A stretch of 64,000 bases of DNA from Mycolicibacterium grossiae (GCF_008329645.1 NZ_CP043474.1:4650001-4714000), one strand, 5' to 3'; numbered from the stretch's first letter, positions 44,317 through 56,412 are shown. Notes: generated by a model from the letters alone, not told the origin. Numbers and translations are program-made.

Positions 44317-45420
44317 CTACAGGTACGAGGTCTGGTTCACCAGGCGCACCGAGGACGCCCCGTCGGGATAGAACTCGGCGACCGACAGCGACGCCAGGTC
44401 GAGGTGCAGCCGGTACAGCACGCCCTCCCCCGCGTCGAGCGCCAGCCGCAGGATCGTCTTGATCGGCGTCACGTGCGAGACCACCAGCACCGTGGCGCCA
44501 CCGTAGGCGTCGACGATCCGGTCGCGCGCTCGCCGCACCCGCACGGCAACGTCATCGAAGCTCTCCCCGCCGGGCGGCGCCAAGCTGGTGTCGCGCAACC
44601 ACGTCGAGTGCACGTCCGGGTCGCGTTCGGACGCCTCGGCGAACGTGAGGCCCTCCCACTCGCCGAAGTCGGTCTCGATCAGGTCGTCGTCCACCCGGAC
44701 GTCGAGCCCCAGACCTCGGGCCGCGGCGTCGGCGGTGATGAGCGCACGCTGCAGCGGCGAGCTGATGACCGCCGCGACGCCGCCGCGGTCGGCGAGGTGC
44801 GCGGCGGCGGCCTCGGCCTGCGCGCGTCCCAGGTCGGTCAGCGGCGGGTTGCCACGTCCGGAGTACCGGCGTCCGACCGACAGCTCGGTCTGCCCATGCC
44901 GCAGCAGCAAGAACCGCGTCGGCGCGCCACGCGCGCCGGACCAACCCGAGGGCGCCGACGTCGCCGCGCCGGCCGGGGTCTCCGCGACCGCCGCGTCGAC
45001 CGGCGCGCCGGGGGTCCCGGCGGCCCCATCCATCGCCTCGTTGGCCAGCTTGTCGGCATGGGCGTTGCGCTCGCGCGGGATCCAGCCGTAGCTCACCCGG
45101 TCGAATCGATCCGCGAGCGCGCGTGCCTGCTGGTGCAGCGGGGCGAGGTCGGGGTGCTTCACTCGCCACCGACCGGCCATCTGCTCGACGACGAGCTTGG
45201 AGTCCATCCGCACGTCCACCTCGGTGGCCCCGACGTCCGCGGCCGCCGTCAAACCGGCCACGAGGCCCCGATATTCGGCGACGTTGTTGGTCGCGATACC
45301 GATCGACTCGCGTCGCTCGGCCAGCACGTCGGCGTGGTCGGCCGACCAGACGACGGCGCCGTAGCCGGCGGGGCCGGGGTTGCCGCGCGAGCCGCCGTCG
45401 GCCTCCATCACGACCTTCAT
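44317..45420 (-). CDS. Bifunctional RNase HI / acid phosphatase (CobC-like), Rv2228c type
   Basis: 367 aa from ATG 45420. The N-terminal RNase HI domain (1-140) has MEADGGSRGNPG with the first catalytic Asp, NNVAEYRGL (Glu) and RMDSKLVV (Asp). A Gly/Ala linker leads to a histidine phosphatase domain with RHGQTE and SHVTPIK; in M. tuberculosis Rv2228c this part is an alpha-ribazole phosphatase. Overlaps the zinc-ribbon gene by 4 bases (ATGA). Confidence 0.93.
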   Translation of the reverse strand: MKVVMEADGGSRGNPGPAGYGAVVWSADHADVLAERRESIGIATNNVAEYRGLVAGLTAAADVGATEVDVRMDSKLVVEQMAGRWRVKHPDLAPLHQQARALADRFDRVSYGWIPRERNAHADKLANEAMDGAAGTPGAPVDAAVAETPAGAATSAPSGWSGARGAPTRFLLLRHGQTELSVGRRYSGRGNPPLTDLGRAQAEAAAAHLADRGGVAAVISSPLQRALITADAAARGLGLDVRVDDDLIETDFGEWEGLTFAEASERDPDVHSTWLRDTSLAPPGGESFDDVAVRVRRARDRIVDAYGGATVLVVSHVTPIKTILRLALDAGEGVLYRLHLDLASLSVAEFYPDGASSVRLVNQTSYL

Positions 45421-46145
45421 CGCGCCTCCCGCAGCAGGACCGCACCGCACTCCGGGCAGCGCAGCACGTCGTCCTCGGCGGCCGCGGTGATGCGGGCCAT
45501 GTCGGCGCGGTCGATCTCGATGCGGCAGGCGCCGCACCGACGCCCCTGCAGCACACCGGCTCCCGGTCCCCCGCCCGCCCGTTGGCGGTCGTAGAGCGTC
45601 ACCAGGTCCGCGGAGACGTTCGTGACGAGTTCGGCGCGCCGCCGCTGGGCAACCTCTCGCGCGTCGTCGATCTCGACCAGCGCCTGGTCGCGCGCCACCT
45701 GGGCGGTCACCACGGCCGCATGCAGCTCGTCGGCGGCGCGCTGGGCGTCGTCGCGCTGGTTCTGCAGCTCCTCGCGGCGCTCCATGACCTCCAGCTGGTC
45801 GTCCTCGAGGCTGGCCTGACGCCGCTGCAGCGTCTCGAGTTCATGCTGCAGTTCGGTGAGCTGCTTGGCGTTCACGGTGCCCGACGCCAGCAGGTTGCGG
45901 TCCCGGTCCTCGCGCTGGCGCACCGAGTGGATCTCGGCGTCGAACCTGGCGATCTCACCGTCGAGGTCGCCGAGCGCGATGGTCAGCGCCGCCGCCCGGT
46001 CGGCTGCGGCCCGGTGCTCGGTGACGACCTCGTCGAGGCGCTGCTGCTCGGCCAGGTTCCGTGCCCGGTGGGTCAGGCGGCCGATCTCGGCGTCCAGGAC
46101 GGTCAGCTCGCCCAGCAGGCGTTGTTGTGCGACATCGGCTTTCAT
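45417..46145 (-). CDS. Coiled-coil C4 zinc-ribbon protein (Rv2229c-like)
   Basis: 242 aa from ATG 46145. A long coiled coil (about 1-190) ends in a zinc ribbon: GRRCGACRIEI and LRCPECGAVLL give C-x2-C...C-x2-C. This is the DUF164/CT398 family; nucleic-acid or protein binding, function not established. Both ends overlap neighbours by 4 bases, so it is within an operon with the NIF3 and RNase H genes. Confidence 0.9.
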   Translation of the reverse strand: MKADVAQQRLLGELTVLDAEIGRLTHRARNLAEQQRLDEVVTEHRAAADRAAALTIALGDLDGEIARFDAEIHSVRQREDRDRNLLASGTVNAKQLTELQHELETLQRRQASLEDDQLEVMERREELQNQRDDAQRAADELHAAVVTAQVARDQALVEIDDAREVAQRRRAELVTNVSADLVTLYDRQRAGGGPGAGVLQGRRCGACRIEIDRADMARITAAAEDDVLRCPECGAVLLREAR

Positions 46146-47263
46146 GCATACTCCACGTTCCACGGATCGGTGCGGGCGGCGCTCGCCCGCACCTCGAGAG
46201 CACCGCCGAAGTGGCGGCGCAACAGGTCGGCGGCCTGCCCACACCAGGGTTGTTCGCTGGCCCAGTGGGCCACGTCCACCAAGGCCACGTCGGACGCGCG
46301 CAGGTGCTCGTCCGCCGGATGATGCCGCAGGTCCGCGGTGAGGTAGACCTGCACGCCGGCCGACACCGCCGCGCCGAGCAGCGAGTCGCCCGCCCCGCCG
46401 CACACCGCCACGCGCGACACCGTCGCCTCCGGATCTCCGGCGGCGCGGACGCCCCACGTCGTCGCGGGAAGCCGGTGCGCGACGCGGGAGACGAAGGCGG
46501 ACAATGGTTCCGGTTCGGACAGGCTGCACACCCGGCCGAGACCCGTCCCGCTGGGCAGCGGGGCGAGCGCGAAGACGTCGAAGGCGGGCTCCTCGTACGG
46601 GTGGGCGGCGCGGAGCGCGGCGAGCACGTCGGCGCGGCGCGACGCCGGCGCGATGACCTCGATGCGTCGTTCGGTCACGTGCTCGATCTCCCCCACGCGG
46701 CCGATCGCCGGCGTCGCCCCGTCGCGGGGCAGGAACTGACCCGTGCCGCCGGTGCTCCAGCAGCAGTGCGAGTAGTCGCCGAGTCGACCGGCGCCGGCCG
46801 CGAACACCGCCTCTCGGACCGCGACCGCGGCGTCGTCCGGAACGAAGAGCACCCACTTGTCGAGGCGGCGCCCGTCGGACTGCGGGTCCAGCACGTCCTC
46901 GACGGTCAGGCCCAGGGCACCGGCGAGCGCGTCGGACACCCCGGGCGCGGCGGCGTCGGCATTGGTGTGCGCGGTGAACAGCGCGCTGCCGCGGCGGATC
47001 AACCGGTGCAGCAGCGCGCCCTTCGCGGTGTCCGCGGCCACCGTGTCGACGCCGCGCAGCAGCAGCGGGTGGTGAGCGAGCAGCAGGCTGCGCTCCGGGA
47101 GGTCGGCCACCACGGCCTCGGTCGCGTCGACCGCCACCGTCACCGTCTCGACCGGCTCCGAGGGGTCACCGCAGACCAGACCCACCGAGTCCCAGTCCTG
47201 CGCGAGGGCGGGGGGATACGCCGCGTCGAGCACGTCGATGACGTCGGCCAGCCGCACGCTCAC
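46142..47263 (-). CDS. NIF3-like dinuclear metal protein (Rv2230c)
   Basis: 373 aa from GTG 47263. Metal-binding residues typical of NIF3/YbgI are visible: LLAHHPLLL, TAHTNADAA near the middle, and the C-terminal HWASEQPW. A PII-like insert (residues about 120-220) with HPYEEPAFDVF is present as in longer bacterial forms. Function poorly defined; GTP cyclohydrolase I type 2 annotations are by similarity only. Confidence 0.92.
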   Translation of the reverse strand: MSVRLADVIDVLDAAYPPALAQDWDSVGLVCGDPSEPVETVTVAVDATEAVVADLPERSLLLAHHPLLLRGVDTVAADTAKGALLHRLIRRGSALFTAHTNADAAAPGVSDALAGALGLTVEDVLDPQSDGRRLDKWVLFVPDDAAVAVREAVFAAGAGRLGDYSHCCWSTGGTGQFLPRDGATPAIGRVGEIEHVTERRIEVIAPASRRADVLAALRAAHPYEEPAFDVFALAPLPSGTGLGRVCSLSEPEPLSAFVSRVAHRLPATTWGVRAAGDPEATVSRVAVCGGAGDSLLGAAVSAGVQVYLTADLRHHPADEHLRASDVALVDVAHWASEQPWCGQAADLLRRHFGGALEVRASAARTDPWNVEYA

Positions 47264-47310
47264 CGGATCTGCCTTGCCACAGCACGACCCTAGTCGGCGA
47301 CAATGGACCG

Positions 47311-47958
47311 GTGAGCGCCCAGTTGGTGATCTTCGACCTCGACGGCACGCTGACCGATTCGGCGAGCGGCATCGTGTCGAGCTTCCGCCATGCGCTCGCC
47401 ACCATCGGCGCCGAGGTGCCCGACGGCGACCTGGCCGCCCTGGTGGTGGGGCCGCCCATGCACGTGACGCTGGCCGGCATGGGGCTGGGTGACCGGGCCG
47501 CCGAGGCGATCGCCGCCTACCGCGCCGACTACACGACGCGCGGCTGGTCGATGAACGGCGTCTTCGACGGCATCCCGGCACTGCTGGCGGACCTGCGGGC
47601 CCAGGGGGTGCGGCTGGCGGTCGCGACGTCGAAGGCCGAGCACATGGCGCAGCGCATCGTCGAGCACTTCGGTCTCGACGGCCACTTCGAGGTGGTCGCC
47701 GGCGCCAGCGTCGACGGCGCGCGATCGTCGAAGGCCGACGTCGTCGCCCATGCGCTCGCCCAGCTCGAGCCGCTGCCGGACGACATCCTGATGGTCGGCG
47801 ACCGCGACCACGACGTGCTGGGGGCCGCCGCGCACGGGATCGACACCGTGGTCGTCGGCTGGGGGTATGGCGCCGGCGACTTCGACGGCCCGTCGGCCGC
47901 GGTGCCCGCCGGCCGCGTCGCGACCGTCGCGGAGTTGCGCGAGGTGCTCGGTGTCTGA
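47311..47958 (+). CDS. ptkA: HAD-family protein PtkA (protein tyrosine kinase of PtpA)
   Basis: 215 aa from GTG 47311. HAD motifs: FDLDGTLTDS (motif I), VATSKAEH (II/III region) and MVGDRDHD (IV). In M. tuberculosis PtkA (Rv2232) phosphorylates PtpA and the two are coded together, as here. The tuberculosis protein has a longer N-terminus (291 aa); no such extension is visible here. Its stop overlaps ptpA by 8 bases. In M. tuberculosis cobC (Rv2231c) lies between this gene and the NIF3 gene, but here the gap is 47 bases. Confidence 0.88.
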   Translation: MSAQLVIFDLDGTLTDSASGIVSSFRHALATIGAEVPDGDLAALVVGPPMHVTLAGMGLGDRAAEAIAAYRADYTTRGWSMNGVFDGIPALLADLRAQGVRLAVATSKAEHMAQRIVEHFGLDGHFEVVAGASVDGARSSKADVVAHALAQLEPLPDDILMVGDRDHDVLGAAAHGIDTVVVGWGYGAGDFDGPSAAVPAGRVATVAELREVLGV

Positions 47959-48448
47959 TCCACGGGTGCACGTCACGTTCGTCTGCTCGGGCAACATCTG
48001 CCGCTCCCCCATGGCCAAGAAGATGTTCGCCCACCAGATCGCCGAACGCGGTCTCGCCGACGCGGTCCGCGTGACGAGCGCCGGCACCGGCGGCTGGCAT
48101 GCCGGCGACCCGGCCGACGAGCGCGCCGGGCGGGTGCTGGTCGACCACGGGTACCCCGCCGATCACCGGGCCGCGCAGCTGGACGACGACCACCTGGCCG
48201 CCGATCTGGTGGTGGCCATGGGACGCAACCACACCCGCATCCTGCGTGACCTCGGGGTGCCCGCGGAGCGGCTGCGCATGCTGCGGTCGTTCGATCCGCG
48301 CTCGGCTGCGCACGCGCTGGACGTCGAGGATCCGTACTACGGCACCCGATCGGATTTCGAGGACGTCTTCGCGGTGATCGAGGCGTCGCTGCCCGGCCTG
48401 CACGACTGGGTGGACGAGCACCTGCGGACCCGCGAGGCGGTGAGCTGA
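47951..48448 (+). CDS. ptpA: Low-molecular-weight protein tyrosine phosphatase PtpA
   Basis: 165 aa from GTG 47951. The signature CX5R is VCSGNICRS (Cys12, Arg18) at the N-terminus, with the catalytic Asp in VEDPYYG. Secreted PtpA in M. tuberculosis blocks phagosome acidification; in an environmental species its host is more likely protein phosphotyrosine of the cell itself. The stop overlaps SURF1's start. Confidence 0.93.
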   Translation: MSDPRVHVTFVCSGNICRSPMAKKMFAHQIAERGLADAVRVTSAGTGGWHAGDPADERAGRVLVDHGYPADHRAAQLDDDHLAADLVVAMGRNHTRILRDLGVPAERLRMLRSFDPRSAAHALDVEDPYYGTRSDFEDVFAVIEASLPGLHDWVDEHLRTREAVS

Positions 48449-49293
48449 TGCGCCGGTTCGCCTTCCTGCTGCGGCCCCAGTGGCTGGCGCTCTACGTGGT
48501 GGTGATCGGCTTCGCCTACCTGTGCTTCACGGTGCTGGCGCCGTGGCAGCTGGGCAAGAACACCAAGACCTCGCGCGAGAACGCGCAGATCTCCGCCTCC
48601 CTGACCGCCGATCCCGTGCCGGTGGGCACGGTGCTGCCGCGCATCGACTCCGCCGCACCCGACGACGCCTGGAAGCGCGTCACGGCCACCGGTCGGTATC
48701 TTCCGCAGGGCCAGGTGCTGGCCCGGTTGCGGTCGGTCGATGGCGAACCGGCGTTCGAGGTGCTGGTGCCGTTCGCCGTGGAGGGCGGACCAACCGTGCT
48801 CGTCGACCGCGGTTACGTCCGTCCCGAGGAGGGCTCGAAGGTGCCGGACATCCCGGCGGCGCCGAACGGCACCGTGACGGTGACGGCCCGGCTGCGCAAC
48901 TCGGAGATGGTCGCCGCCGGCAAGCAGCCGTTCCGCCAGGACGGGGCGATGCAGTTCTATTCGATCAACACCGACCAGATCGCCTCGGTCACCGGCATTC
49001 CGACCGCCGGGTCCTATCTGCAACTGGTCGAGGACCAGCCGGGCGGTCTGGGCGTGATCCCGCTGCCGCACCTGGACTCCGGACCGTTCCTGTCCTACGG
49101 CATCCAGTGGATCGCGTTCGGGATCATCGCCCCGGTCGGCGTCGGCTACTTCGTGGTGGCGGAGTACAAGCAGCGCCGTCGCGAGAAGGCGGCCCGGCCG
49201 GCCGATCCCACCCCCACCACAGCCAACCCCAGTACGGCCGCGCCCCGGACCGCCGACGAGAAGCTCGCCGACCGCTACGGCCGCCGGCGCTGA
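48448..49293 (+). CDS. SURF1-family cytochrome oxidase assembly protein
   Basis: 281 aa. Two membrane segments (about 12-31 and 215-236) flank a periplasmic domain, with PWQLGKN after the first helix and PHLxSxPxLSYGIQW-like ending before the second, which is the SURF1 pattern. Mediates heme a insertion or oxidase assembly in other bacteria. ATG 48448 overlaps the ptpA stop by one base. A Pro/Thr-rich tail follows the last helix. Confidence 0.9.
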   Translation: MRRFAFLLRPQWLALYVVVIGFAYLCFTVLAPWQLGKNTKTSRENAQISASLTADPVPVGTVLPRIDSAAPDDAWKRVTATGRYLPQGQVLARLRSVDGEPAFEVLVPFAVEGGPTVLVDRGYVRPEEGSKVPDIPAAPNGTVTVTARLRNSEMVAAGKQPFRQDGAMQFYSINTDQIASVTGIPTAGSYLQLVEDQPGGLGVIPLPHLDSGPFLSYGIQWIAFGIIAPVGVGYFVVAEYKQRRREKAARPADPTPTTANPSTAAPRTADEKLADRYGRRR

Positions 49294-49300
49294 CACGCGA

Positions 49301-49330
49301 CGGCGGGCGGGTCCGAAGACCCGCCCGCCG
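49301..49330. terminator. Bidirectional terminator
   Basis: Perfect 13-bp stem CGGCGGGCGGGTC / GACCCGCCCGCCG with a CGAA tetraloop, between the convergent SURF1 and glycoside hydrolase genes, 8 bases after one stop and 13 before the other. Confidence 0.85.
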
Positions 49331-49342
49331 GGCGTGGGGTGG

Positions 49343-51211
49343 TCAGCGACGGGTGCCGGTGCGGTCCTTCTTCTTCGTCTGATCGGTGCTCGACTTGGTG
49401 GTGCCACCGGTCGAACCGCCCGTCGTGCCGGAACTGCTCGACGTGGTGCCCGCCGTCGTACCCGTGCCGGTGGTCGTCCCGCCCGTGGTCCCGGTGGTCG
49501 CCCCGCCCGTGGTCCCGGTGGTCGCCCCGCCCGTGGTCCCGGTGCTCGGTGCCGTGCTCGTCGAGTCGGGCACCTGAACGGTGCGCGACGGGTCGAGGCT
49601 CGTCGACGGGACGTCGGCCGGCGCGGTCGGAGCCACCGCGATGGTCGGCTGCTGCAGCGTCGGCGTGGCGATGGTCGGCGTGGCGATGGTCGGCTCCGCC
49701 ATGGTCGGCGCGGTGGTCGTCGACTGCACCGGGGCGGGCGCCGTCGACGTCGGGGCCGTCGTCGGTGCCGGGGCGGCCGTCGTCGAGGGAGCCGGTGCGC
49801 TCGCCGTCGTCGGCGCGGTCGCCGGGGCGGGGGCCGCAAGCGTGGGCTGCATCAAGGTCGGCGCGGCGATGGTCGGTTCCGCCAGAGCGGGTTGAGTCAC
49901 CGAGGGCTGCACCACGGCGGGTGCGGTCGGGTCGGTCACCGTGGCCGTCGGCGCCGTCGCCGCCATCTGTGTGGTGGCGGCGGTCAGCTGCGTCTGCGTC
50001 GTGGGATCGGTCGGCCCGGCGATCTGCTGCAGCGTGGCGAGCGCAGCCGGATCGGCGGTGTCGGCCTGGGGAAGCGCCAGCGCCATCTGCGCCATCTGCG
50101 GCGTGGTGTTCTGCGACTGCGCGAGTTCCTGCACCACGTAGGCCGCCGGCTTCCAGGTGCCGTCGCTACGGATCAGCCCGAACGTCGCCTCCGGATCGGT
50201 GCTGCTGCTGTCGGTGTCCTGCAGCGTGTAGACGAAGGCCGGTCCGGTGTAACCGATCTGGCGCCAGGTGGTCAACATGTCCCGGATGTAGGCCGCCTGC
50301 TGCTCTTCGGTCGCGACCGCCGTCGGCTCGCCGTACTCACTGGCCCAGATGAGCTTGCCGGCGTCGCCGTTGGCGACCATCAGGTCGTGGATGTCGTCGA
50401 GCTGGTTGAGCGGCGAATCCGGATGGTAGCCGCCCTCGGAGAACGGCATCGTGTACTGGTACGGATGGAACGACAGGGCGTCGAAGTAGCCCTGCGCGCC
50501 GGCCTGGTACATCTGGTCGACGAACGTGACCGGGTTCAGCGTGAGATTGCCGTAGGTGACCGTCGACCCGACGACGCCGCCGACGACGGTGGCGTTGGGA
50601 TCCGCCGCCTTGATGGCGGGATAGGCCGCCTTGAGCAATTCGGTGTAACCCGCCGGGTCCGGCGCCGGACCGTAGAACGGCGCGGCGTTCGGTTCGTTCC
50701 AGATCTCGTAGGCGCCTACCTTGCCGGCATAACGCTGAGCGGCCAGGCCCGCGAACTCGCCGTAGGCGGCAGGGTCGACCGGCGCGCTGTAGACGCCCGA
50801 ACCGTTCTGCTGGTAGCCCGGCGTGGTGGTGATGACGGCGAGGATGCCCATCCCCCGCGCATCGGCGGCGTTGATGAGGTAGTCCGACTGCGACCAGTCG
50901 TAGTAGCCGGGGATCGGGTTGATGCCGGCCCACGGGATGCCGATGCGGACGGTATTGACGCCCATCGCCTGCATCTCGTCGAGCGCCGCGTCGATCGCCG
51001 CCGGCGATTCGAAGTACAGATCGGAGTCCGCAATGCCGATCGTGGTGTTCGACTCGTTGATCGCTGCGGCCTCAGCAACGTCCATGGAGACGCTCGGAAT
51101 TGCCGGCGACAGGGTCAGCGCACCCACCGCGGATACCGCGACGGTGGCGACGCCGGCGACGACGAATCTCTTGACGATCAATCCACTCTGGATGTTGGCG
51201 CTTTGCCACAT
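49343..51211 (-). CDS. Secreted cellulase-family glycoside hydrolase with a low-complexity C-terminus
   Basis: 622 aa from ATG 51211. A signal peptide with a hydrophobic core VVAGVATVAVSAVGALTLS is visible. The catalytic domain (about 55-370) is a TIM barrel with acid/base Glu173 in IWNEPNA and probable nucleophile Glu292 in WASEYGEP, fitting clan A families GH5/GH39. The remaining 250 residues are Thr/Ala/Pro/Gln-rich with repeats such as PTIATPT and TTGTTGGA, probably extended in the cell wall. Substrate unknown. Long AT-rich upstream region. Confidence 0.87.
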   Translation of the reverse strand: MWQSANIQSGLIVKRFVVAGVATVAVSAVGALTLSPAIPSVSMDVAEAAAINESNTTIGIADSDLYFESPAAIDAALDEMQAMGVNTVRIGIPWAGINPIPGYYDWSQSDYLINAADARGMGILAVITTTPGYQQNGSGVYSAPVDPAAYGEFAGLAAQRYAGKVGAYEIWNEPNAAPFYGPAPDPAGYTELLKAAYPAIKAADPNATVVGGVVGSTVTYGNLTLNPVTFVDQMYQAGAQGYFDALSFHPYQYTMPFSEGGYHPDSPLNQLDDIHDLMVANGDAGKLIWASEYGEPTAVATEEQQAAYIRDMLTTWRQIGYTGPAFVYTLQDTDSSSTDPEATFGLIRSDGTWKPAAYVVQELAQSQNTTPQMAQMALALPQADTADPAALATLQQIAGPTDPTTQTQLTAATTQMAATAPTATVTDPTAPAVVQPSVTQPALAEPTIAAPTLMQPTLAAPAPATAPTTASAPAPSTTAAPAPTTAPTSTAPAPVQSTTTAPTMAEPTIATPTIATPTLQQPTIAVAPTAPADVPSTSLDPSRTVQVPDSTSTAPSTGTTGGATTGTTGGATTGTTGGTTTGTGTTAGTTSSSSGTTGGSTGGTTKSSTDQTKKKDRTGTRR

Positions 51212-51660
51212 GACTTGCCCTCGTTTCGTATATCCCAGTGGCACCGCCCCCGCGCGTTGCCGTTTTCGACACAGGAAGTGGTTCCCAGCCACGCATGGCG
51301 TTAATCACTTTTGAAATATGAAAGGTGGCTTTGAGCTGCGACGATAGGTGCTACAGCAACGTTCGCGCGCTCGAAAAATGACGTAGCACGTCACTTTTAG
51401 CAAAGTCAAGATCGGTCACTTTGACGCGCTAGACATATTTGTTCACCGGCGATTTCCGTTTGCTCCGTTCAGTTGATGAACGAACTGGGGTGCGGAGGCA
51501 AAGACCTTCAAAATCGATCTTGGCGACCGCGAGATTCGATCGGAGAACACTCGTTAGCAGTTGCGTCCGCAAAGACTTTTGCGGCCGGTCGGCAAACCGT
51601 TCAGCGGTGTGGAGGGACCCAGCCAGTCCGCCAGCGGCGGCGCGAATCATCGTCCTGAGT
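51212..51660. promoter_or_regulatory. 449-base AT-rich gap with a palindrome
   Basis: No convincing gene on either strand. GC is clearly lower than in the neighbours. At 51379-51393 lies TGACGT-AGC-ACGTCA, extended by A-rich left and T-rich right arms to about 25 bases, a likely regulator binding site about 165 bases upstream of the hydrolase start. The right part may also contain the promoter for tRNA processing or an unmarked small RNA; I cannot tell. Confidence 0.55.
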
Positions 51661-51731
51661 GGGCGCGGAGGGTTTCGAACCCCCGACCGCTGGTGTGTAA
51701 AACCAGAGCTCTACCACTGAGCTACACGCCC
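51661..51731 (-). tRNA. tRNA-Val (TAC anticodon)
   Basis: Minus-strand sequence begins GGGCGTGTAGCTCAGTGG and ends CCGCGCCC; the 7-bp acceptor stem, D stem and T arm (GGGGGTTCGAAACCC) form. The anticodon stem CTGGT/ACCAG encloses TTTACAC, so the anticodon is TAC, reading GUA (Val). CCA is not encoded. Confidence 0.97.
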
Positions 51732-51787
51732 GTGCTCGGGGGAGGCTACACGCCGATCGCAGGCGACCGGAAATCCTCGTCGGCCGG

Positions 51788-52252
51788 TCAGCGCGGCGCG
51801 AGCGCCCCCAGCGCGTCGGCCCAGACGGACTGGTCACGCTGCTCGCCGGGCTGCTTCATCTCGGCGAACACGATGACCCCCGAGCGGTCGACGACGAACG
51901 TGCCACGGTTGGGGAACCCGCTCGCCGCGTCGAGGACGTCGTAGGCCTGGGCCACCGCGCCGTGCGGCCAGAAATCGGACAGCAGCGGGAAGGTGAAGTC
52001 GTTCTCGGCGGCCCACACGCGGTGCACCGGCGGCGGGGCCACCGAGATCGCCAGCGTCTGGACGGCACCGTTGGCGTAGACGTCCGGACGGTCCCTGATC
52101 TCGGACAATTCTCCGCGGCAGGTCGGGGTGAAGGCGGACGGGAAGAACACCAGCAGCACGTTGCGCGCACCGGCGAAACCGCTCAGCGTCACGGGCTGGC
52201 CGGCCTGGTCCTTCAGCGTGAAGTCCGGTGCCCGCGTGCCGGGGCGGAGCAT
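51788..52252 (-). CDS. ahpE: Peroxiredoxin AhpE
   Basis: 154 aa from ATG 52252. One-cysteine peroxiredoxin: peroxidatic Cys45 in FTPTCRGEL, same position as in M. tuberculosis AhpE (Rv2238c), with FFPSAFTP before it. Reduces peroxides and peroxynitrite; reduced by mycoredoxin. The start overlaps the DUF3052 stop by one base (TGATG). Confidence 0.94.
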   Translation of the reverse strand: MLRPGTRAPDFTLKDQAGQPVTLSGFAGARNVLLVFFPSAFTPTCRGELSEIRDRPDVYANGAVQTLAISVAPPPVHRVWAAENDFTFPLLSDFWPHGAVAQAYDVLDAASGFPNRGTFVVDRSGVIVFAEMKQPGEQRDQSVWADALGALAPR

Positions 52253-52674
52253 CAGCTCCGGGTCTTGCTCTTGGACTTCGGTTGCACCAGGCGGCTGGCG
52301 ATCCAGTCGCCGAGGTTCGCCGAGGAGGTCACCACCATGCCGGCGGTCGGGGCGGATTCCGCGATCTCGGCCGGCTGCACGTGCCCGGGCTTGCCCGTCT
52401 TGGGCGTCACCACCCAGATGACGCCGTCGTCGGCCAGCGGCGTGATCGCGTCCATCAGACGATCCACCAGGTCGCCGTCGTCGTCGCGCCACCAAAGCAG
52501 CACGACGTCGACCACCTCGTCGGCATCCTCGTCGAGCAACTCGGAGCCGGATGCCTCCTCGATGTCCAACCGGATGTCGTCATCGGTGTCCTCGTCCCAG
52601 CCGAGTTCCTGAACGACCAGATCCTTCTCGATGCCCAGCCTCTGGGCGTAGTTCGGCGAGTCCGCCGCAACCAC
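52252..52674 (-). CDS. DUF3052 protein (Rv2239c-like)
   Basis: 140 aa from GTG 52674 with GGAGG upstream. Acidic protein with LGIEKDLVVQELGWDEDTDDD and VVLLWWRDDDGDLVD, the signature of DUF3052, conserved next to ahpE in Actinobacteria. Function unknown. Its stop overlaps ahpE, indicating co-translation. Confidence 0.9.
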   Translation of the reverse strand: MVAADSPNYAQRLGIEKDLVVQELGWDEDTDDDIRLDIEEASGSELLDEDADEVVDVVLLWWRDDDGDLVDRLMDAITPLADDGVIWVVTPKTGKPGHVQPAEIAESAPTAGMVVTSSANLGDWIASRLVQPKSKSKTRS

Positions 52675-52769
52675 CGTTGTCCTCCCTCTGCCCGCGGGTC
52701 CGCCGCCGTGTCGGTCGGCCCATACTCGCACGTTACGGCCCAACCGCGGGTGCTGGCGCGCGAGTTGGG

Positions 52770-53342
52770 TCAATATGCGGCGTCGCAGAGGTCCAGCGCG
52801 GCGTCCTGTGCGGCGTTCACGCGGTCGATCGCCGCGTTGAACTCCGACATGCCCGCATCGGCCGAGATCGCCGCCGCCAGCGCCCGCGAGGCGTCCACCC
52901 ACTCGGTCAGCGCGCCCGCCAGCTCCGGCGTCAGCAGCTCGGTGATTCCCTCGGACACCGCGGCGGCCGAGGCATCGAGTGCCACGACCGCGGGACCCAC
53001 CCGTTCGACGAGGTCGGGGGCGTTCTCGTTGTAGGCGGTGACGTAACCGTTGACCGCCCCGATCGCGTCGACGCTGGTGGTGCTGAGTGCGTCGCAGGCG
53101 GTGTGCACCGCGGCTTGGGTGCGCTTGGCCTGCCGTTCGGATTCCCGGGCCGCCGAGCTGGACGCCGAGGCCGCACTGGAGGACGACACCGACGCCCGGT
53201 AGAGCGGCACGTCGGTGCCGTCGAGGGTTGCGGCGCCGTCGGTGATGCTCTGGCATCCGACGACGACCATCGCGACGGCGGCGGCCGCGCCCAGCGCGCA
53301 TCCCACCAGGCGCGGCCGAGGCCCCGACCGCCGACCGATCAC
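52770..53342 (-). CDS. Probable lipoprotein (Rv2240c-like)
   Basis: 190 aa from GTG 53342. A short basic N-terminus, a hydrophobic stretch and a lipobox ending VVVGC indicate lipid anchoring. The mature part is Ser/Ala-rich with two further cysteines (TACDAL and DLCDAA) that may form a disulfide, and is mostly helical. Unknown function. Divergent from aceE. Confidence 0.85.
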   Translation of the reverse strand: MIGRRSGPRPRLVGCALGAAAAVAMVVVGCQSITDGAATLDGTDVPLYRASVSSSSAASASSSAARESERQAKRTQAAVHTACDALSTTSVDAIGAVNGYVTAYNENAPDLVERVGPAVVALDASAAAVSEGITELLTPELAGALTEWVDASRALAAAISADAGMSEFNAAIDRVNAAQDAALDLCDAAY

Positions 53343-53493
53343 GGAACGAGAACTTACCGGCCGGTGGCGTCCGCCGTCGGTTCATCGACCCAGGTGGTGC
53401 ACCAAAGGCAAGATGGAGCAGGATGGACGTGGTTGTTCGTGTCACCCACACGGGCGGCCAACCCAACGTATCCGCCAACCGAGGAGTAGTGGG

Positions 53494-56283
<2,790 letters not shown>

Positions 56284-56412
56284 GCCTCCGTGCTCGCCGA
56301 GCCTGCTGTGAGATCGCGATCCGACGCGGATTCGCGATCTGGCAGCAGTCTCGGCGGGATTGGGGACAACCGATTGGAGGGTCCCTCCAGATTGGTGGCG
56401 TAGCTTTTAGGG

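Noticed and set aside
49480..49560. Repeats in the glycoside hydrolase 3' end as a CRISPR array or IS remnant
   Set aside because: They encode the in-frame TTGTTGGA repeats of the protein's low-complexity tail.
51429..51720. Short reading frames on both strands between the hydrolase and tRNA-Val
   Set aside because: No ribosome site, no family, Arg/Ser-rich translations, and one runs into the tRNA gene.
53215..53493. Upstream extension of aceE
   Set aside because: No similarity to AceE before TTG 53494, which has a good ribosome site and gives the family N-terminus; the extension overlaps the divergent lipoprotein gene.
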